Shown here piece after piece: positions 1-13,288 of a stretch of DNA of 64,000 nucleotides (within the stretch, counting starts at the first letter, position 1; each line of letters starts with the position of its first letter). The notes under the pieces were generated by a model, which saw only the letters and a program-made list of their open reading frames with translations, was not told where the DNA came from and did no database searches. Both the position numbers and the translations under genes were made by a program. Source of the stretch: Ophioderma brevispina (taxonomy: Eukaryota > Echinodermata > Ophiuroidea > Amphilepidida > Ophiodermatidae); the NCBI GenBank assembly GCA_023653785.1, contig JAMKCH010079093.1:141501-205500 (forward strand), given 5' to 3'.

Positions 1-1135
1 TTTTTTTCCTTTAACAAGTAATTCATCTATATATTTAAAACTAAATAATTTGATGTGACATCACACCTTGATATTGTCACGACGTATAAATACACAAGTG
101 CAGATCATTTTTGATAAGTATTGTCAATGCCGTCACTTTTATTTTCTTGGTTTTGTTCCTACTTTTATTGGGTTTCTTTTTCCAATGTTGTCATTTGGAA
201 CATACAGTGACAATTAACTTACAAGCGCGTCGGTGAGACCTGCAGCATACCGTGTACTTAATCGATCTTGTTTTTCCTTCCCCTTACATGCAATTCTGTC
301 AATCACTCTCACTTTTCACAGATGGAAAGTGAGGTAATTTGGTCTAAACAAAGCACACAGGCTGATTTTCCCTTTGGGAGCCGATGCTCTGTCATCTGAT
401 GCGTGTAATGTAATGTTCATTTCGTGTACTCCGAACAGTAACTGTTATATTTATTTTATTGAAATTAACGTGACCATTAGTCGAAATGAAATCCACGCAC
501 GGAATTTGTCCCTAGGGCTGCGTATGCTGTCCAGCCTATTTGAATTCACTCTTTCTTAAATATTTGTTCCCATATCTAGAGATGATGGAAACAGGCTTTT
601 TTATATACAACAATTCATAAGACAAATTTAATCAATTAAAATTAGAGGCAAATGAAATGTCTCAGGGGAGTGCTGCGCATATTATAGACAAACAAAACAA
701 AACCCTGAGGCACATCCATTTGTGTTAATATAAGTCCAAAACTTGCAACAGGATCCGGGGTGTGAACATATTCAGATCTGACATTTATAGAGACATATCC
801 CAGATGACACATTCTTTTCGGGGTTAAGCCCGCAAAAGAGGGTTGTTTGCCGAAATATTACCATTAAAAGAAATTGTAATATGTCCTGGTGCACAACCAC
901 CTCATAGATTTCTTTTGCAGTTTGATATGGGAAATGAACTCGCGGATATAGCTATACGAAACAACTTAAAGAGGATGGCCCGATTTAATTATATAATGTT
1001 TTGGTTGAATTACTTGAATCCAATACACTATCAGTAACGTTTCACACATATATCCGTTTTGATATGTGAGCTACAAGCGTGATTTTGAAAGCCCCTTAAA
1101 ATAACTAAATACAATTATTATTTTTCGACCAAAAT

Positions 1136-1967
<832 letters not shown>

Positions 1968-4852
1968 TACCCACTCTTCAAACCTGGGGATACCCCCAGG
2001 TTTTGAATGATATACGGTACCCTTTCGATGTTTTGTCTAAAAACCCTAAGATGTCGTCTAAAATTATTCAGGCACCCCTCCAGACTACATCACCCAGAAT
2101 ACGCATATAAAGAGCCCCTGTGTGGCAAAAAGTATTATGAATACATACAAACGGGAACGGCTCGGGTAGTATGAGCAGCGAAAAACGCTAAAATAAAAGA
2201 AGTTTTCAAATGTTCAGAAGGATTTCAATCACTTAGACTATCATTGCCAAAAATCCATTCAAAAGGTACACTTCATTATTTTTTAGTTTATAATTCCATG
2301 CTTATCTATCAATAAAATCTGTTTTCAAAAGTTACTTTTTCTGACTCAGCTTTCATGTTTAGCAAATGACGATATGAATGTGCGCGCACTCGAATGTGTA
2401 TTTTCTGTCCGTTTAGGGACAAAGGTTATATATTTTTCGTATTTCTTGAAGGGGAGATTGGATCTGGACATCAGATTACGAAGCATCCAATAATTGGTCC
2501 AAATGCTATAAAATGTCAAGGTTTAACGTTTTTTAGGTAAGTTGATAATAACAGACAAAATATCTAAACAAGAAAACTTATAAATTAAAGTCAATTTAAA
2601 ACATAACTTTTTTTTGGTTCAAGTTCAAATTGAAGATAGTTGTCATAACCTGATGAAAAGTCCAAAATGGCTAACAGGATGTACATTAATCTCATAGAAC
2701 ATCCTTTATGTCAACCCCTTCAAGCTCTCTTTACGCTTCCACCATTCAAATGATTGAGTGCATTAAAACCAGAATTTGCATACACTTTGCATTTATCCCT
2801 TTTACACCTGGGTTCACATATAGGGATATTTTACCGACACCTACTTATATGCTTAGGTAATATGTAATCCTAAGCATCCCGGGTTCTACCTTTCTATAAC
2901 ACTTATCTCTGAATTCTTACAGACGATTTTTTTTGTATGGTAAGACGTTTGCTAAAAAAAGAACAGTAATTTTACAAATCTTGTGTAATGAGATTGGTTT
3001 CGTCGACACACACGTCTGCAGAAACCCTGAAATATGGAACTGATGGATCTTTTTTATTTCAATGGATACTCACCCATTTAGCAGTTTTCTAAATTTATTT
3101 TTTATTTGAATTCACCCAAAACAGTTTTATGAGGTCCCAGTCTTTGAAGTGAATGCCAGTGTTTTATTATGTGTTATTTGGAGACGATATTAATGCTTGT
3201 GAGCATTTCTAAGGAAAACACACCAATACCGCATCGTCGGTTGGCATTTTAAACGCTTAGAAAAATAGTTTGTCAACATTTTGCTTAATTATTAACATTT
3301 GCCCAATGCATTAAAACTCGGCACCAGTTCAAATGTCTTAACATGATACCAACCTCATGCCTCGTCTTTGATTTATATGGTTGGCCCCTTTTTTAATAAA
3401 CATTCTTTATCGTACCAAAAGGAAGTTGATAGTCGTGTTTTATCATAAATTGCTTTTAAATATCCCGAAATACTACTTATCGCTAATGCAGCGTTTCGGA
3501 TTGGCTAATTACTTCATATATTTAATTTTAATAGCTGTTGAGAATGTAGCTTCCGAATTTTAGCTGCGGTTCTTTTCAGCCCCACCTTCATCTTACCCTG
3601 GTGTTCCTTGGCTCAAAAACATGAGTTCCATTTGAGTAATCGAACAGATACTCACTGGAGGAGGGACTGTTTAATTGAATTTAACGAATTCACACCTGAA
3701 TTAAAAGTTATTTGATCACTTCTATCATCAAACATTGTAAATAGCCTGCTACATGCTTTCAACATGAAATTAGGGAAACCACACGAGAGTTTGCGTGGTG
3801 TTATTAAAGGTTAGAATCTCCTGAATAATTCGTGTGTTTACCTGCAAAATACAAACACGAAGCAGAAAACGTTATTAAAACATTTATATAATACACGTTT
3901 GAAAGAATGAAACCAAAATCGAGTCTGAGAATAGTATAAAAACATTCAATCATGTGTTAAAACTTCAAAATGAACATCAACGAAAATCAATGAAAACTGT
4001 TTTAGAGATATTTTAATTTTCAAGAAAATATTTTCAAGCCTTTATATACACCCATAACATTTGAACTTTTTTAAACAAAATTAATGGCAAGTGTTGGTTA
4101 ATTTGTATGCTTGGAATACTGAAGTTTAAAAAGAACTCGGCCACAACAGGCATTTGGACCACTAAATCAGGAAAAGAGTGGAGGCACTAGAGTTTTGCGT
4201 TCAAATATCAGGGACCAATTAAGTAATTCAATCACAATAATTTAGGAAAATATCTCGTTTTAGCATGTTTGGAGTCAAAATCATGTACATTACAATGTAC
4301 ATGCTTTTCATTCCAAACCAAAAAAACAATCCTATTTTGAATTACGAAAGTTAACTTATGTCCAGTATCATGAATACAGATCAAATCTGAATATATTCGT
4401 TTGGACCATACACTTAAATGTCCAAGATTTATTCAGGTATTTGGAACAGTTGTTGTCCACAGGTTGAAAGATGCTGCTACAACACTAACTACAACTGTAA
4501 AGAGCATTAAGTTGCAATAACCATTTTCACTTTGACAGAAAATATACTTTTCAAGCAAATGAGATAAATCAATGGAGAACCGACACATTTATCTCTACTG
4601 ATGAGCTCTTGATCAAAGCCGAATCTTAGTCCCATGAAAGTAACTTAGTTCTTTTTCCTTTAACAAGTAATTCATCTATATATTTTAAACTAAATAATTT
4701 GATGTGACATCACACCTTGATATTGTCACGACGTATAAATACGTAAAGAAATGTCAAATCATCTCTGATAAGTATATTGCCAATGCCGTCACTTTTATTT
4801 TCTTGGTTTTGTTCCTACTTTGATTGGGTTTCTTTTTACAATGTTGTCATTT

Positions 4853-7800
4853 TAGTAGAGTAGATCTGTGCAGAATTGTGCACCTTTAGGCACCGCTTCT
4901 AAGAAGGATTTTTGGCTATAGGGGCATCGCAGATTTTCGTGTAACAAAATGGCGGCGATTTTCCAAAATGGCTGCCATTTCTGTTATTTTAGCTCTTTTG
5001 ATGGACTAAATGTGTTTTGTTTTGGGCTACCAAAACATGATTTGTAGCCCTGAACAACGCCTAAATAGAAATTTATTATCGGTAACTATTCTTTAACAGA
5101 AATGGCAGCCATTTTTCCAAAATGGCTGCCAATTCCCTGATTTTACCAATTTTCGACTGTAATATGTATATTTTTTTATTTGATTTTTAAAATTTTATTG
5201 ATATGCAAAAATAAACACAGTAAACAGGCAATCAATACCAATTTGTTTGATGTTACTAATGGCAGACATTTATGTTACACAGCATTGTCAAATACTACCT
5301 GTAAATAGGCAATCAATACAAGTGGCAGACATTTAAAATAGTCACCATTGCTTATTTTATCTTTGCTTTGTAGTTGTAGACTGAATAAACTCAAAACATA
5401 TTTAAGAATGGCTTATGTTAGTTTTGTTTGATAATGAAAGATTGCGAACATTTCCAAAATGGGAGGAGGCTTTTATGTTATGGTATGGTCTAATGAAACG
5501 GGCATACACTGTTGCACAAGTACAGTTATACCCGTGAAAGGGCTGCCACATATGACAACAATGGCAGGCATTATCTCTTTACCGTGTTTACCATCATCCT
5601 ATGCACTGATGCCCTTGTTTTGGTTACGATCTTATCCATTATTATTATTAATTTTGTGCAATTAGGTTTATATTGCCAGAAATGTATGCTAAAGCCAACA
5701 ACATGACTATTTTGTTGTAAAGCACCAATGATGTGATATTATATGCCTGATTTCTGTACCGTACCCAAAAGTAATTAATTCTTCAATAAGGGAGTTACCT
5801 AAATCTCTAACTTCAGGTGCATGCCACTTTTTTGGTGTAATCAATAATGGCTACCCAGTGTTGTAAAGTCATCAGTGGTCGTGTCAATGGGGAACTCATT
5901 TTAAGATTGACAAACAGAGCAATCTTTTAATTTTGGCCGTTAAAGTCTACAGCAAACAAGAATATTAGTCAAAAGCAGAATATCAGGTAAGTTAATAAAA
6001 GATCATTATCCTTCCATGTTCTTTCTAATATTGCTGTAATATACAAATATCTTTCATAAGTTTGTGGTAGTGTCATATCATTAATAATAATAACAATCTT
6101 GATTATTGCCTCATGTATAGTCCTCTACAACCTCACAGAGTTAAAAAGGATAATATATCATTATCAATTCATCAAACGACAAATACAATTCAATAGATAA
6201 ACTTCTATGTGAAACAACTATGATATACAATCTCTTACCAACTAAAGATAATTAATTTAAGTAGACATTTCAACATATAACTTGACCAATAGATAGAAAG
6301 AAGACACCCTTTGTCTTCCATACTAAGAACATATGGGGATACATCTGAATCATCAGCTTGTGAGGATATGTGTGTATTACTCCACACGACATTGGTGAAA
6401 ACTTGATCTTTCTTGGATTCAAGTGCATCAACCCTACCTAACTGGTGAAAACAACTATCGTAGACAGCCGGAGTCGAGTAAGATAAAGAATAAGAAAGAC
6501 AAAGAAAAAAGTTCACAATATCAGCTCTGTTTAATTGGAAGCCAATGCAGTTGGTAGATATGTTATGTTCTTGACAACGGATTTTAAGGACAAAACGAGC
6601 AGCTGCATTTGAACTCACTGAACCTTGGTCACTTCTCTTTCTGGGAGACATAGGGCAATGATTTGCAGATCCAGCATTGATGTACCACGTCAGGACCAAT
6701 CCATGGTGCATTTTTCATCAAGGTACTGTCAAATTACCCATTTCTTTATCCAGTGCTGACTGGATAAGTTGTTAACATTATTGTTCTTTCTTAGTGATGA
6801 GTCTACGATGGTACCAAGGTTCCGTTCTTCAGCTTGCGGATGAAAAACTGAATTGCCAATGATGGATGGCTGAGAGTTACTAGTCGATTTGTAAAGAATG
6901 AGAACGAAAGCACAACATTCTCTGTCGTCTTGCAATAAATTCAGCTTGTTGGATTTATCAGGATCTGATGACTGCAATGCATGATTCAATATTATTTATG
7001 GCTGCATCAAAATCCCAATGGTGGAAAGACAGATAGAGCTGTCATTGGTGTAAACGTCAGATTGAACACCACCATGGGCAGTAATTTAAATCCTGTATTA
7101 GTTGGGCAGAGAACAATCAATCCGTACAGATCCGGTAGCACTCCACAATCTACTGCCACAGGATCTGATGAAGCAAATTTCGATCGATCTAGATTGAGTT
7201 CGGTCATTAGTAGGAAAAGGAACCAACTTAATGCTTTTCACTTTTTTCATAGCCTTAGGCGAGTTAAGAGCTGTTTAATGGTCAATGTGGTCAAAAGTGG
7301 CACTGAATTCCAATACACTACAAATCCTCTTTTGTTTGTCAAGACCAATAAAGATATCATTCTGCGACTGTAACAATGCAGTCTCCGCACTGTGAAATTG
7401 GCGGTATGCTGACTTCATTGGAACACGGAGATCATTATCGCTGAATAGTCTACAACTGATTCACTACTACTTTTCAATCACCTTTCCACGAAATGGATAT
7501 AGGCGATAATTTGAGAGGATGGTGGTGTCCGAGCTGGATTTTTTTCAGCTGCGGGATTACAGATGAAATGTCGGCTTGAGAGCTTGCGGAAATACATCGA
7601 TCCGAGCAGATAACTGGTAACAGATCAGCTAGATATAGTTTTAAGAGACTGGCAGTAGTAGTATCATGTAGACTGTTATGCAGCTTCTTGATCTTGTTGT
7701 GGAAAAATTCTGCAAAAACTGTTAGCAAGGTCTTTTAAACATTCATGGGTACGTAGTGTATGTTTCACTCTAGAAAATTGCTGACTACATGGAAAAGGTC

Positions 7801-8546
7801 CCGTTGGTTACATATAGTAATCTGGTTGCTATGATACTTCGTCTTTGCTTTAGCAAGAAGAGAGTTGTATTCAAAACACTGATCCTTGTAAGCTTCCTTG
7901 CATAATGTGAGCCCAGTCTGTGAAACTCTGTGCTCCAGCCGAGGGCGTTCCTTCTTCTCAATCTCAAAGGCATCTGAATACCAAGGAGCATGAGTAAGGA
8001 GAACTAGAGTTTGACGAGTGGAGCATGTTTATCAAGGGTCTTAGATAAGGTGTTGTTATATTCATTAACAAGAGAATAACAGTCAGCATCTAAAGGTAAA
8101 CACAGAAGTGCACATCAATATCAGAGCAGATCTTTTGATGTTGCAAATTATTCAAGTCTGCAGATACAGGCTGCACTGAAGAGCTGCTTTCAAGCATTTT
8201 CCTGTCAACTACAGCCCTCCTTGCAACCACAACTTTGAATTTTTGGCATACTTTTCTAACTTCTGGAAGGCTTGTCCAGAAGATTTCCCAATACTTCCTT
8301 TCTATTCCATCCTCATTCACTTGGACATGGCAGCTCAGGAGGTGCAATCATCAAATCTAGAGGATAAATAGCAAGTAATGGCAGCCATTTTGAAAAAATG
8401 GCCGCCATTTTAATCAGAGGACAAATCTGCGATGCCCCTATAGCTAAAAGTCTTTCTTATGACATGCCCTAGATATGTGCCAAATTTCATGCTTTTATCA
8501 CCAAGTGCACAATTCCCCCAAAATATTCCACATATCTACTCTACTA
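4853..8546. mobile_element. TIR DNA transposon, non-autonomous, inserted in copy 2
   Basis: Copies 1 and 3 of the host unit give the empty site GTCATTTGGAAC. In copy 2 it is split into GTCATTT and TTTGGAAC, giving a 3-bp (TTT) or 4-bp (ATTT) target duplication. The ends are inverted: both start AGTAGAGTAGAT, and about 65 bp inside both carry CTATAGGGGCATCGCAGAT. Next in both arms comes a palindromic AAAATGGCGGC / ATGGCTGCCATT block, repeated once more at 5,099-5,135. No transposase is recognisable. The middle is filled by a decayed LINE, and 5,140-6,230 holds only short ORFs (5,459-5,706) that I cannot assign. The superfamily is unresolved: a 3-bp duplication occurs in CACTA, Harbinger, Zator and Academ groups, but the ends lack a CACTA start. 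Confidence 0.85.
6235..8347 (-). pseudogene. Decayed non-LTR retrotransposon ORF2 (linker plus reverse transcriptase)
   Basis: Read on the minus strand across three frames, this follows the order of an L2/CR1/Rex-like LINE ORF2. Region 8,090-8,347 is the part after the endonuclease. Region 7,785-7,991 has the 'APWYxxAF.I.KKER.RLE' type linker, seen here as KKERPRLEH. Region 7,474-7,728 has FAEFFHNKIKKLHNSLHDTT, the usual FADFFxxKIxxIRxxL segment. At about 7,300-7,440 are remnants of the SAYR..HSxETALL and SATFDHIDH palm motifs. Region 6,729-6,989 has IGNSVFHPQAEERNLGTIVD, equal to the post-catalytic GxxxxPxxxARNLGxxxDS motif. Region 6,235-6,711 covers the C-terminal part. Many frameshifts and stops mean it is inactive. 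It lies wholly inside the TIR element, so it inserted into that element or was carried by it. Confidence 0.8.
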
Positions 8547-9327
8547 TTTGGAACACACAGTGACAATTAACTTACAAGCGTATCGGTGAGACCCGCAGCA
8601 TACCGTGTATTTAATCGATCGTGTTTTTTCCTTTCCCCTTACATGCAATTCTGTCAATCACTCTCACTTTTCATAGATGGAAAGTGAGGTAATTTGGTTT
8701 TGGAGATTTTGGAGATTATAAAAAAACCTCATATATAACATGTTGAACTTTTTAAAACAAATTAATGGCAAAGTGTTGGTAAATTTGTTTGCTTGTAATA
8801 CTGAAAGTTTCTAGTTTATGTTTCCTTGAACTCGGCCACTACAGGCATTTGAATAAATCGTGAAAATAGTTGAGACATTGGAATTTTTGCGTTAAAATAT
8901 CCAATCACAATGATTTGGGAAAATATCCCGTTTTAGCATTTTTGGAGTAAAAATCATGTACATGCTTTCATTCCAACAAAAAAAAATCCTTATTTGGAAT
9001 TACGAAAGTTCACTTATGTCCAGTATCGTGAATAGAGATCAAATATGACCTGAATATATTCGTCTGGACCATAAACTTAAATTTCCAATATCCATTTACC
9101 AGTATTCAAGTATTTTGGAAAGGTTGTCCACAGATTGAAAGATGTCACTACACCACCAACTACAACTGTACTGAGAATGAAGTTCCAATAACAATTTTTC
9201 TTTGCCAGAAAATATACTTTTCAAGCAATTGAGATAAATTAAGGGAGAACCGACACATTTATCTCTACTGACGAGCTCTTGATTAAAGCCGAATCGTTGT
9301 CTTATGAAAGTAACTGTGTTCCTTTTC

Positions 9328-11870
9328 CCCTTTAATATATATAGATGAATTACTTGTTAAACTAAATAATTTGATGTGACAACACACCTTGATATTGTCA
9401 CGACGTATAAAAACGTAAAGAAAGTGCAGATCATCTCTGATAAGTATATTGTTAATGCCGTCACTTTTATTTTCTTGGTTTTGTTCCTACTTTTATTGGG
9501 TTTCTCTTTCCAATGTTGTCATTTGGAACACACAGTGACAATTAACTTACAAGCGCATCGGTGAGACCCGCAGCATACCGTGTACTTAATCGATCTTGTT
9601 TTTCCTTTCCCCTTACATGCAATTCTGTCAATCACTCTCACTTTTCACAGATGGAAAGTGAGGTAATTTGGTCTAAACAAAGCACACAGGCTGATTTTCC
9701 CTTTGGGAGCCGATGGTCTGTCATCTGATGCGTGTAATGTAATGTTCATTTTCGTGTACTCCGAACAGTAACTGTTATAGTTATTTTATTGAAATTAACG
9801 TGACCATTAGTCGAAATGAAATCCACGCATGGAATTTGTCCCTAGGGCTGCGTGTGCTGGCCAGCCTATTTGAATTCACTCTTTCTTAAATATTTGTTCC
9901 CATATAGAGAGATGATAGAAACAGCCTTTTTTACATACAGCGATTCATAAGACAAATTTAATCAATTAAAATTAGAGGCAAATGAAACGTCTTAGGGAAC
10001 TGCTGCGCATATTATAGACAAACATATTCAAGACAAATGCTGAGGCACATCCATTTGTGTTAATTTAAGTCCAAAACTTGAAACAGGATCCGGGGTGTGA
10101 ACACATTCAGATCTGACATTTATAGAGACATATCCCGGAGATAACACACTCTTTTCAGGGTTAAGTCAGAAAAAGAGGGTTGTTTGCCGAAATATTACCA
10201 TTAAAAGGAAATTATAATTATATCCTGATGCACAACCACCTCGTCAGTTGAAGATTTTTTTGGCAGTTTGATATGGGAAATGAACTAGCTAGTGGGTATG
10301 GCTAAACGAAACTTAAAGGGGATGGCCCGATTTATTTATATAATGTTTTGGTTGAATTACTTGAATCCAATACACTATCAGTAACGTTTCACACATATAT
10401 CCGTTTTGATATGTGAGCTACAAGCGTGATTTTGAAAGCCCCTTAAAATAACTAAATACAATTATTATTTTTCGACCAAAATTACCCACTCTTTCAAACC
10501 TTTGGGATACCCCAAGGTTTTTGAATGAATATATGGTACCCTTTCGATGTCGTCTAAAATACCTTTTCGATGTTGTCTAAAATTAATTCAGGCAACACCT
10601 CCAGACTACATCACCCAGAATACGCAATAAAAATAGCCCCTGTGTGGCAAAAAGTATGATGACCTACAAACGTGAATAGCATCAGGTAAGTATAGGCAGC
10701 AAAAAAGCGTAAAATTAAAATAAGACTTAAAGGAAGGTTTCAAATGTACAGAAAGATTCAATCAATTAAGACATATTCATAAAAAATCCATTCAGGGGTA
10801 CACTTCATGATTTTAGTTATAATGCAATGGATATCCCACCAAAAGGCTATTTGCAAAATTTCACTTGATTCCGATTCAGCATTTCATGTTTGAGCAAATG
10901 TTTATATTAATATGTGCCACTCGATTTAATTTCTGTCCGTTTATGGACAAAATTGTATGTACATTCAAATTTCCGTATTTCTTGAAGGCGAGATTGGATC
11001 TGAACATCAGATTAGGAACGCATCCAATAATTGGTTCAAATGATATAAAACGTTAATATTTAATGTTTTGGAGGTAACCCCGAGTATACAGGACAAAATA
11101 TATGAACAAAGAAAACGTATAAATGAAGTCAATTTAAACAATAACATAATCTTTGGTTCAAGTTCAAAATTTAAAGATATTTGTCATGAGAAAGTCCAAA
11201 ATGCTAACAGGATGTACATTAATCTTCAGAGTAAGTAGAACATCCTTTATGTCAACCCCTTCAAGCATCTGCGTTACGCTTGCCACCATTCAAATGATTG
11301 ATTTGAAAACCGTGAATTTGCATACACTTTGCATTTTATCTACTTTGACAACTGGGTTCACAAATAGGGATATTTAGCCGACACCTACTTATACACTTAG
11401 GTAATGTGTAATCAGTAGCACACATCCCGAGGTCTACCTTTCTATAACACTTATTTATGAATTCTTAACGACGGATTTTGCTAAAAAAGAACAGTAATTT
11501 ACAAATCTTGTGAGAAGGAAATGTTGGTCGACACACAGACGAGACGACTACAGAAATCATGAAATATGGAACCTGATGGATATGTTTATTTCATAGATAA
11601 TCACCCATTTTTAGCATGTTTCTTATTTATTTTTTATTTGAAATTCACCCAAAACAGGTTTATGAAGCCACAATCTTTCAAATGAATGCCAGGTGGTTGT
11701 ATTTTGTGTTACTTGAGACGAGATTAATGCTTGTGTTACTTGAGACGAGATTAATTTAAACATTGGTCCCTTTTTAATAAACAGTTCCTTAATTGAGTAG
11801 TGTAGTAAAATGAAGTGATAGTAGCAGTGTTTATCATAAATGAATTTTAAATACTATTTTGCTTGAAGAA
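9328..11870 (+). repeat. Tandem duplicated unit, copy 3 (3'-truncated)
   Basis: It aligns with 8-3,480 of copy 1, lacking the 832-bp microsatellite segment, and ends near 11,870 where similarity to the TTTTATCATAAAT region of copy 1 stops. A short local duplication (TTACTTGAGACGAGATTAAT twice, about 11,710-11,755) is private to this copy. ORFs at 9,376-9,564, 10,865-11,056 and 11,153-11,377 are not kept open in copy 1. Confidence 0.82.
9331..9361. other. 31-bp micro-inversion at the start of copy 3
   Basis: Copies 1 and 2 read TTTAACAAGTAATTCATC followed by TATATATTTTAAA. Copy 3 reads TTTAATATATATAGATGAAT followed by TACTTGTTAAA, which is the reverse complement of the same block. The block is bounded by TTTAA/TTAAA, a short inverted repeat that could have served as the pivot. 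Confidence 0.88.
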
Positions 11871-11888
11871 GAAGACAAAGCTCAAAGA

Positions 11889-12131
11889 TCAGGAGATGGG
11901 CGTCTGAAGTAGCTCTATACAGGATTGTAAAACTTTATTTTTTGTGGGCAACCAGCTCTTACGTGAAAGCCCACTTGGACTTGCGTTATCATACGGCCTG
12001 AATGGATATTTCTCGTCAACCAAAAAGTAAGCCAGAAAGGTCAACTTCCCTTCTCTGGACAGAGCAAAATGACCGATTTCATGAAATTTTGGTATGTGGG
12101 TAGTCGTGCAAACAAGTATCAAGCATGTCAT
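11889..12131 (-). CDS. Unrecognised 80-codon ORF, possibly an exon or element remnant
   Basis: The ATG at 12,131 follows ATAACGTCAG, which could be a splice acceptor, and the ORF is open to a TGA at 11,889. The product has a mixed, protein-like composition (HEIGHFALSREGKLTFLAYF, then a basic tail RKSWLPTKNK). No signal peptide, membrane segment or family motif is recognised. It begins just outside copy 3 of the tandem unit. Flanking sequence (ATGAAATTTTGGTATGTGG on the plus strand) resembles widespread invertebrate repeat sequence, so a transposon origin is at least as likely as a host exon. Confidence 0.15.
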   Translation of the reverse strand: MTCLILVCTTTHIPKFHEIGHFALSREGKLTFLAYFLVDEKYPFRPYDNASPSGLSRKSWLPTKNKVLQSCIELLQTPIS

Positions 12132-12589
12132 CTGACGTTATAAAATTGTATATAAAGTACCTTACTTGCATATTTGTTGAGATTATTTAATAACAGAAAA
12201 GGCGGCCCGGGCTGTATATATTTTGAAGCCGAGAACCGCGAAATTCTAGTTTGTTTTTACAACATCTGCGTGTTCATTTAATTTATTGTCTTTAGTTTTG
12301 CCTTGACGTTTAGATACCATATCAGCTAAAGCAATTTTAATTGCCATTTTAGACACGCCTAGAGACATTCATGTTCACTTAATTTTACACCTTGTTGCTA
12401 ATTCACCATTTCAAATTACGATTACATGCATGATTTAGCGCTTCTAGCAAATGTATATTGGGTTATGTGTGAGATATTTTAAACATGTTATAAAGTATTA
12501 ATACTTTAATCAGAACCGTTATCTGAGCTACGGGATGATTATAATAATATGACCATAGGTAAGCTTACAATGTGTATTTATATGAATGG
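12132..12589. other. Unassigned AT-rich spacer
   Basis: No ORF, RNA gene or repeat is recognised between the 80-codon ORF and the LINE 3' end. Confidence 0.5.
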
Positions 12590-13260
12590 GGAGAGATCAA
12601 AATAAACCCCGAGAACTGAGTAATATGGATAAACATTAGATTTCAGGACAATAATAATTTAGAAAGGGGAAAATACATTCAGTTATAAAAAAAATAGGGC
12701 AGACAGGACAGATATCGACGAGGACAGGACAATACAGAACATTGCAGGGACAGGGATAGACTAAGGGTAAGTAAAGTGAGGGCCATGCAATGCAAAGTAA
12801 ACAAGCAAGATCTGAAGTGATGGTATGTATGTGCAGGAGATATCAACCATTTTGATCACAAATCAAGTTCTTTTTATATTTGAGTTTGAAGCAACTGGTT
12901 GTTTTACTTGAGTTTACTTGAGTGCCTAATGTGGTGTGTTCCAGGAGAGAGGACCAATAAATATGAATAAATATGATTAATGAGGAATGGCTTTTAAGGA
13001 GTCTTGCAATGATAAGCATTTCTTGTATTACATGTATTACAATTATAAAATTTACTATATTTGGTAAAGAAACCATCACATGAATTTGGAAAATCCTTGT
13101 TGGAGTAGCGATACGTGAAAATAGTAGTTTAAAGTTTGTTTATGTCAAAGATGTTCAAGGTTTTGAATTTATAGAAGAGTGGTTTGGAGTGAAAGAGGTG
13201 AATTTAGTTGACTATCAATTATAACTCCCAAAAAATCAGCGGGCTCAATTGGAATATTAA
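12590..13260 (-). pseudogene. Truncated non-LTR retrotransposon 3' end (RT C-terminus plus 3' UTR)
   Basis: On the minus strand, starting at 13,260, the frame reads ADFLGVIIDSQLN, the FLGVxID.xL motif that follows the reverse-transcriptase catalytic core in many LINEs. After frameshifts, 12,960-13,040 gives FIFIGPLSWNTP, matching the conserved GPxxWNxLP motif near the ORF2 C-terminus. It is followed by FKLKYKKNLI (12,843-12,900), the usual FKxxLKxxL end. The downstream 250 bp (12,590-12,840; C/T-rich on the minus strand) lack ORFs and fit a LINE 3' UTR. Several frameshifts and 5' truncation mean it is dead. The clade cannot be fixed from this fragment. Confidence 0.68.
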
Positions 13261-13267
13261 GCAATAT

Positions 13268-13288
13268 TGATATATATATATATATACA
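13268..13288. repeat. (TA)n microsatellite
   Basis: About ten uninterrupted AT dinucleotides inside the minus-strand LINE-flanking sequence. Confidence 0.9.

Larger units (their letters stand above)
4657..9327 (+). repeat. Tandem duplicated unit, copy 2 (interrupted and internally deleted)
   Basis: The unit start at 4,657 matches copy 1 to GTTGTCATTT (4,852), is broken by a 3.7-kb TIR element, then resumes at 8,550 (GGAACACACAGTG). At about 8,696, after GAGGTAATTTGG, it jumps to sequence equivalent to about 4,000 of copy 1, so about 3.65 kb of the unit is missing. The last ~630 bp match the end of copy 1 and run into copy 3. Confidence 0.82.

Noticed and set aside
5459..5706. Short overlapping ORFs inside the TIR element as a transposase fragment
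   Set aside because: No DDE/D-like spacing or DNA-binding motif; too short to assign.
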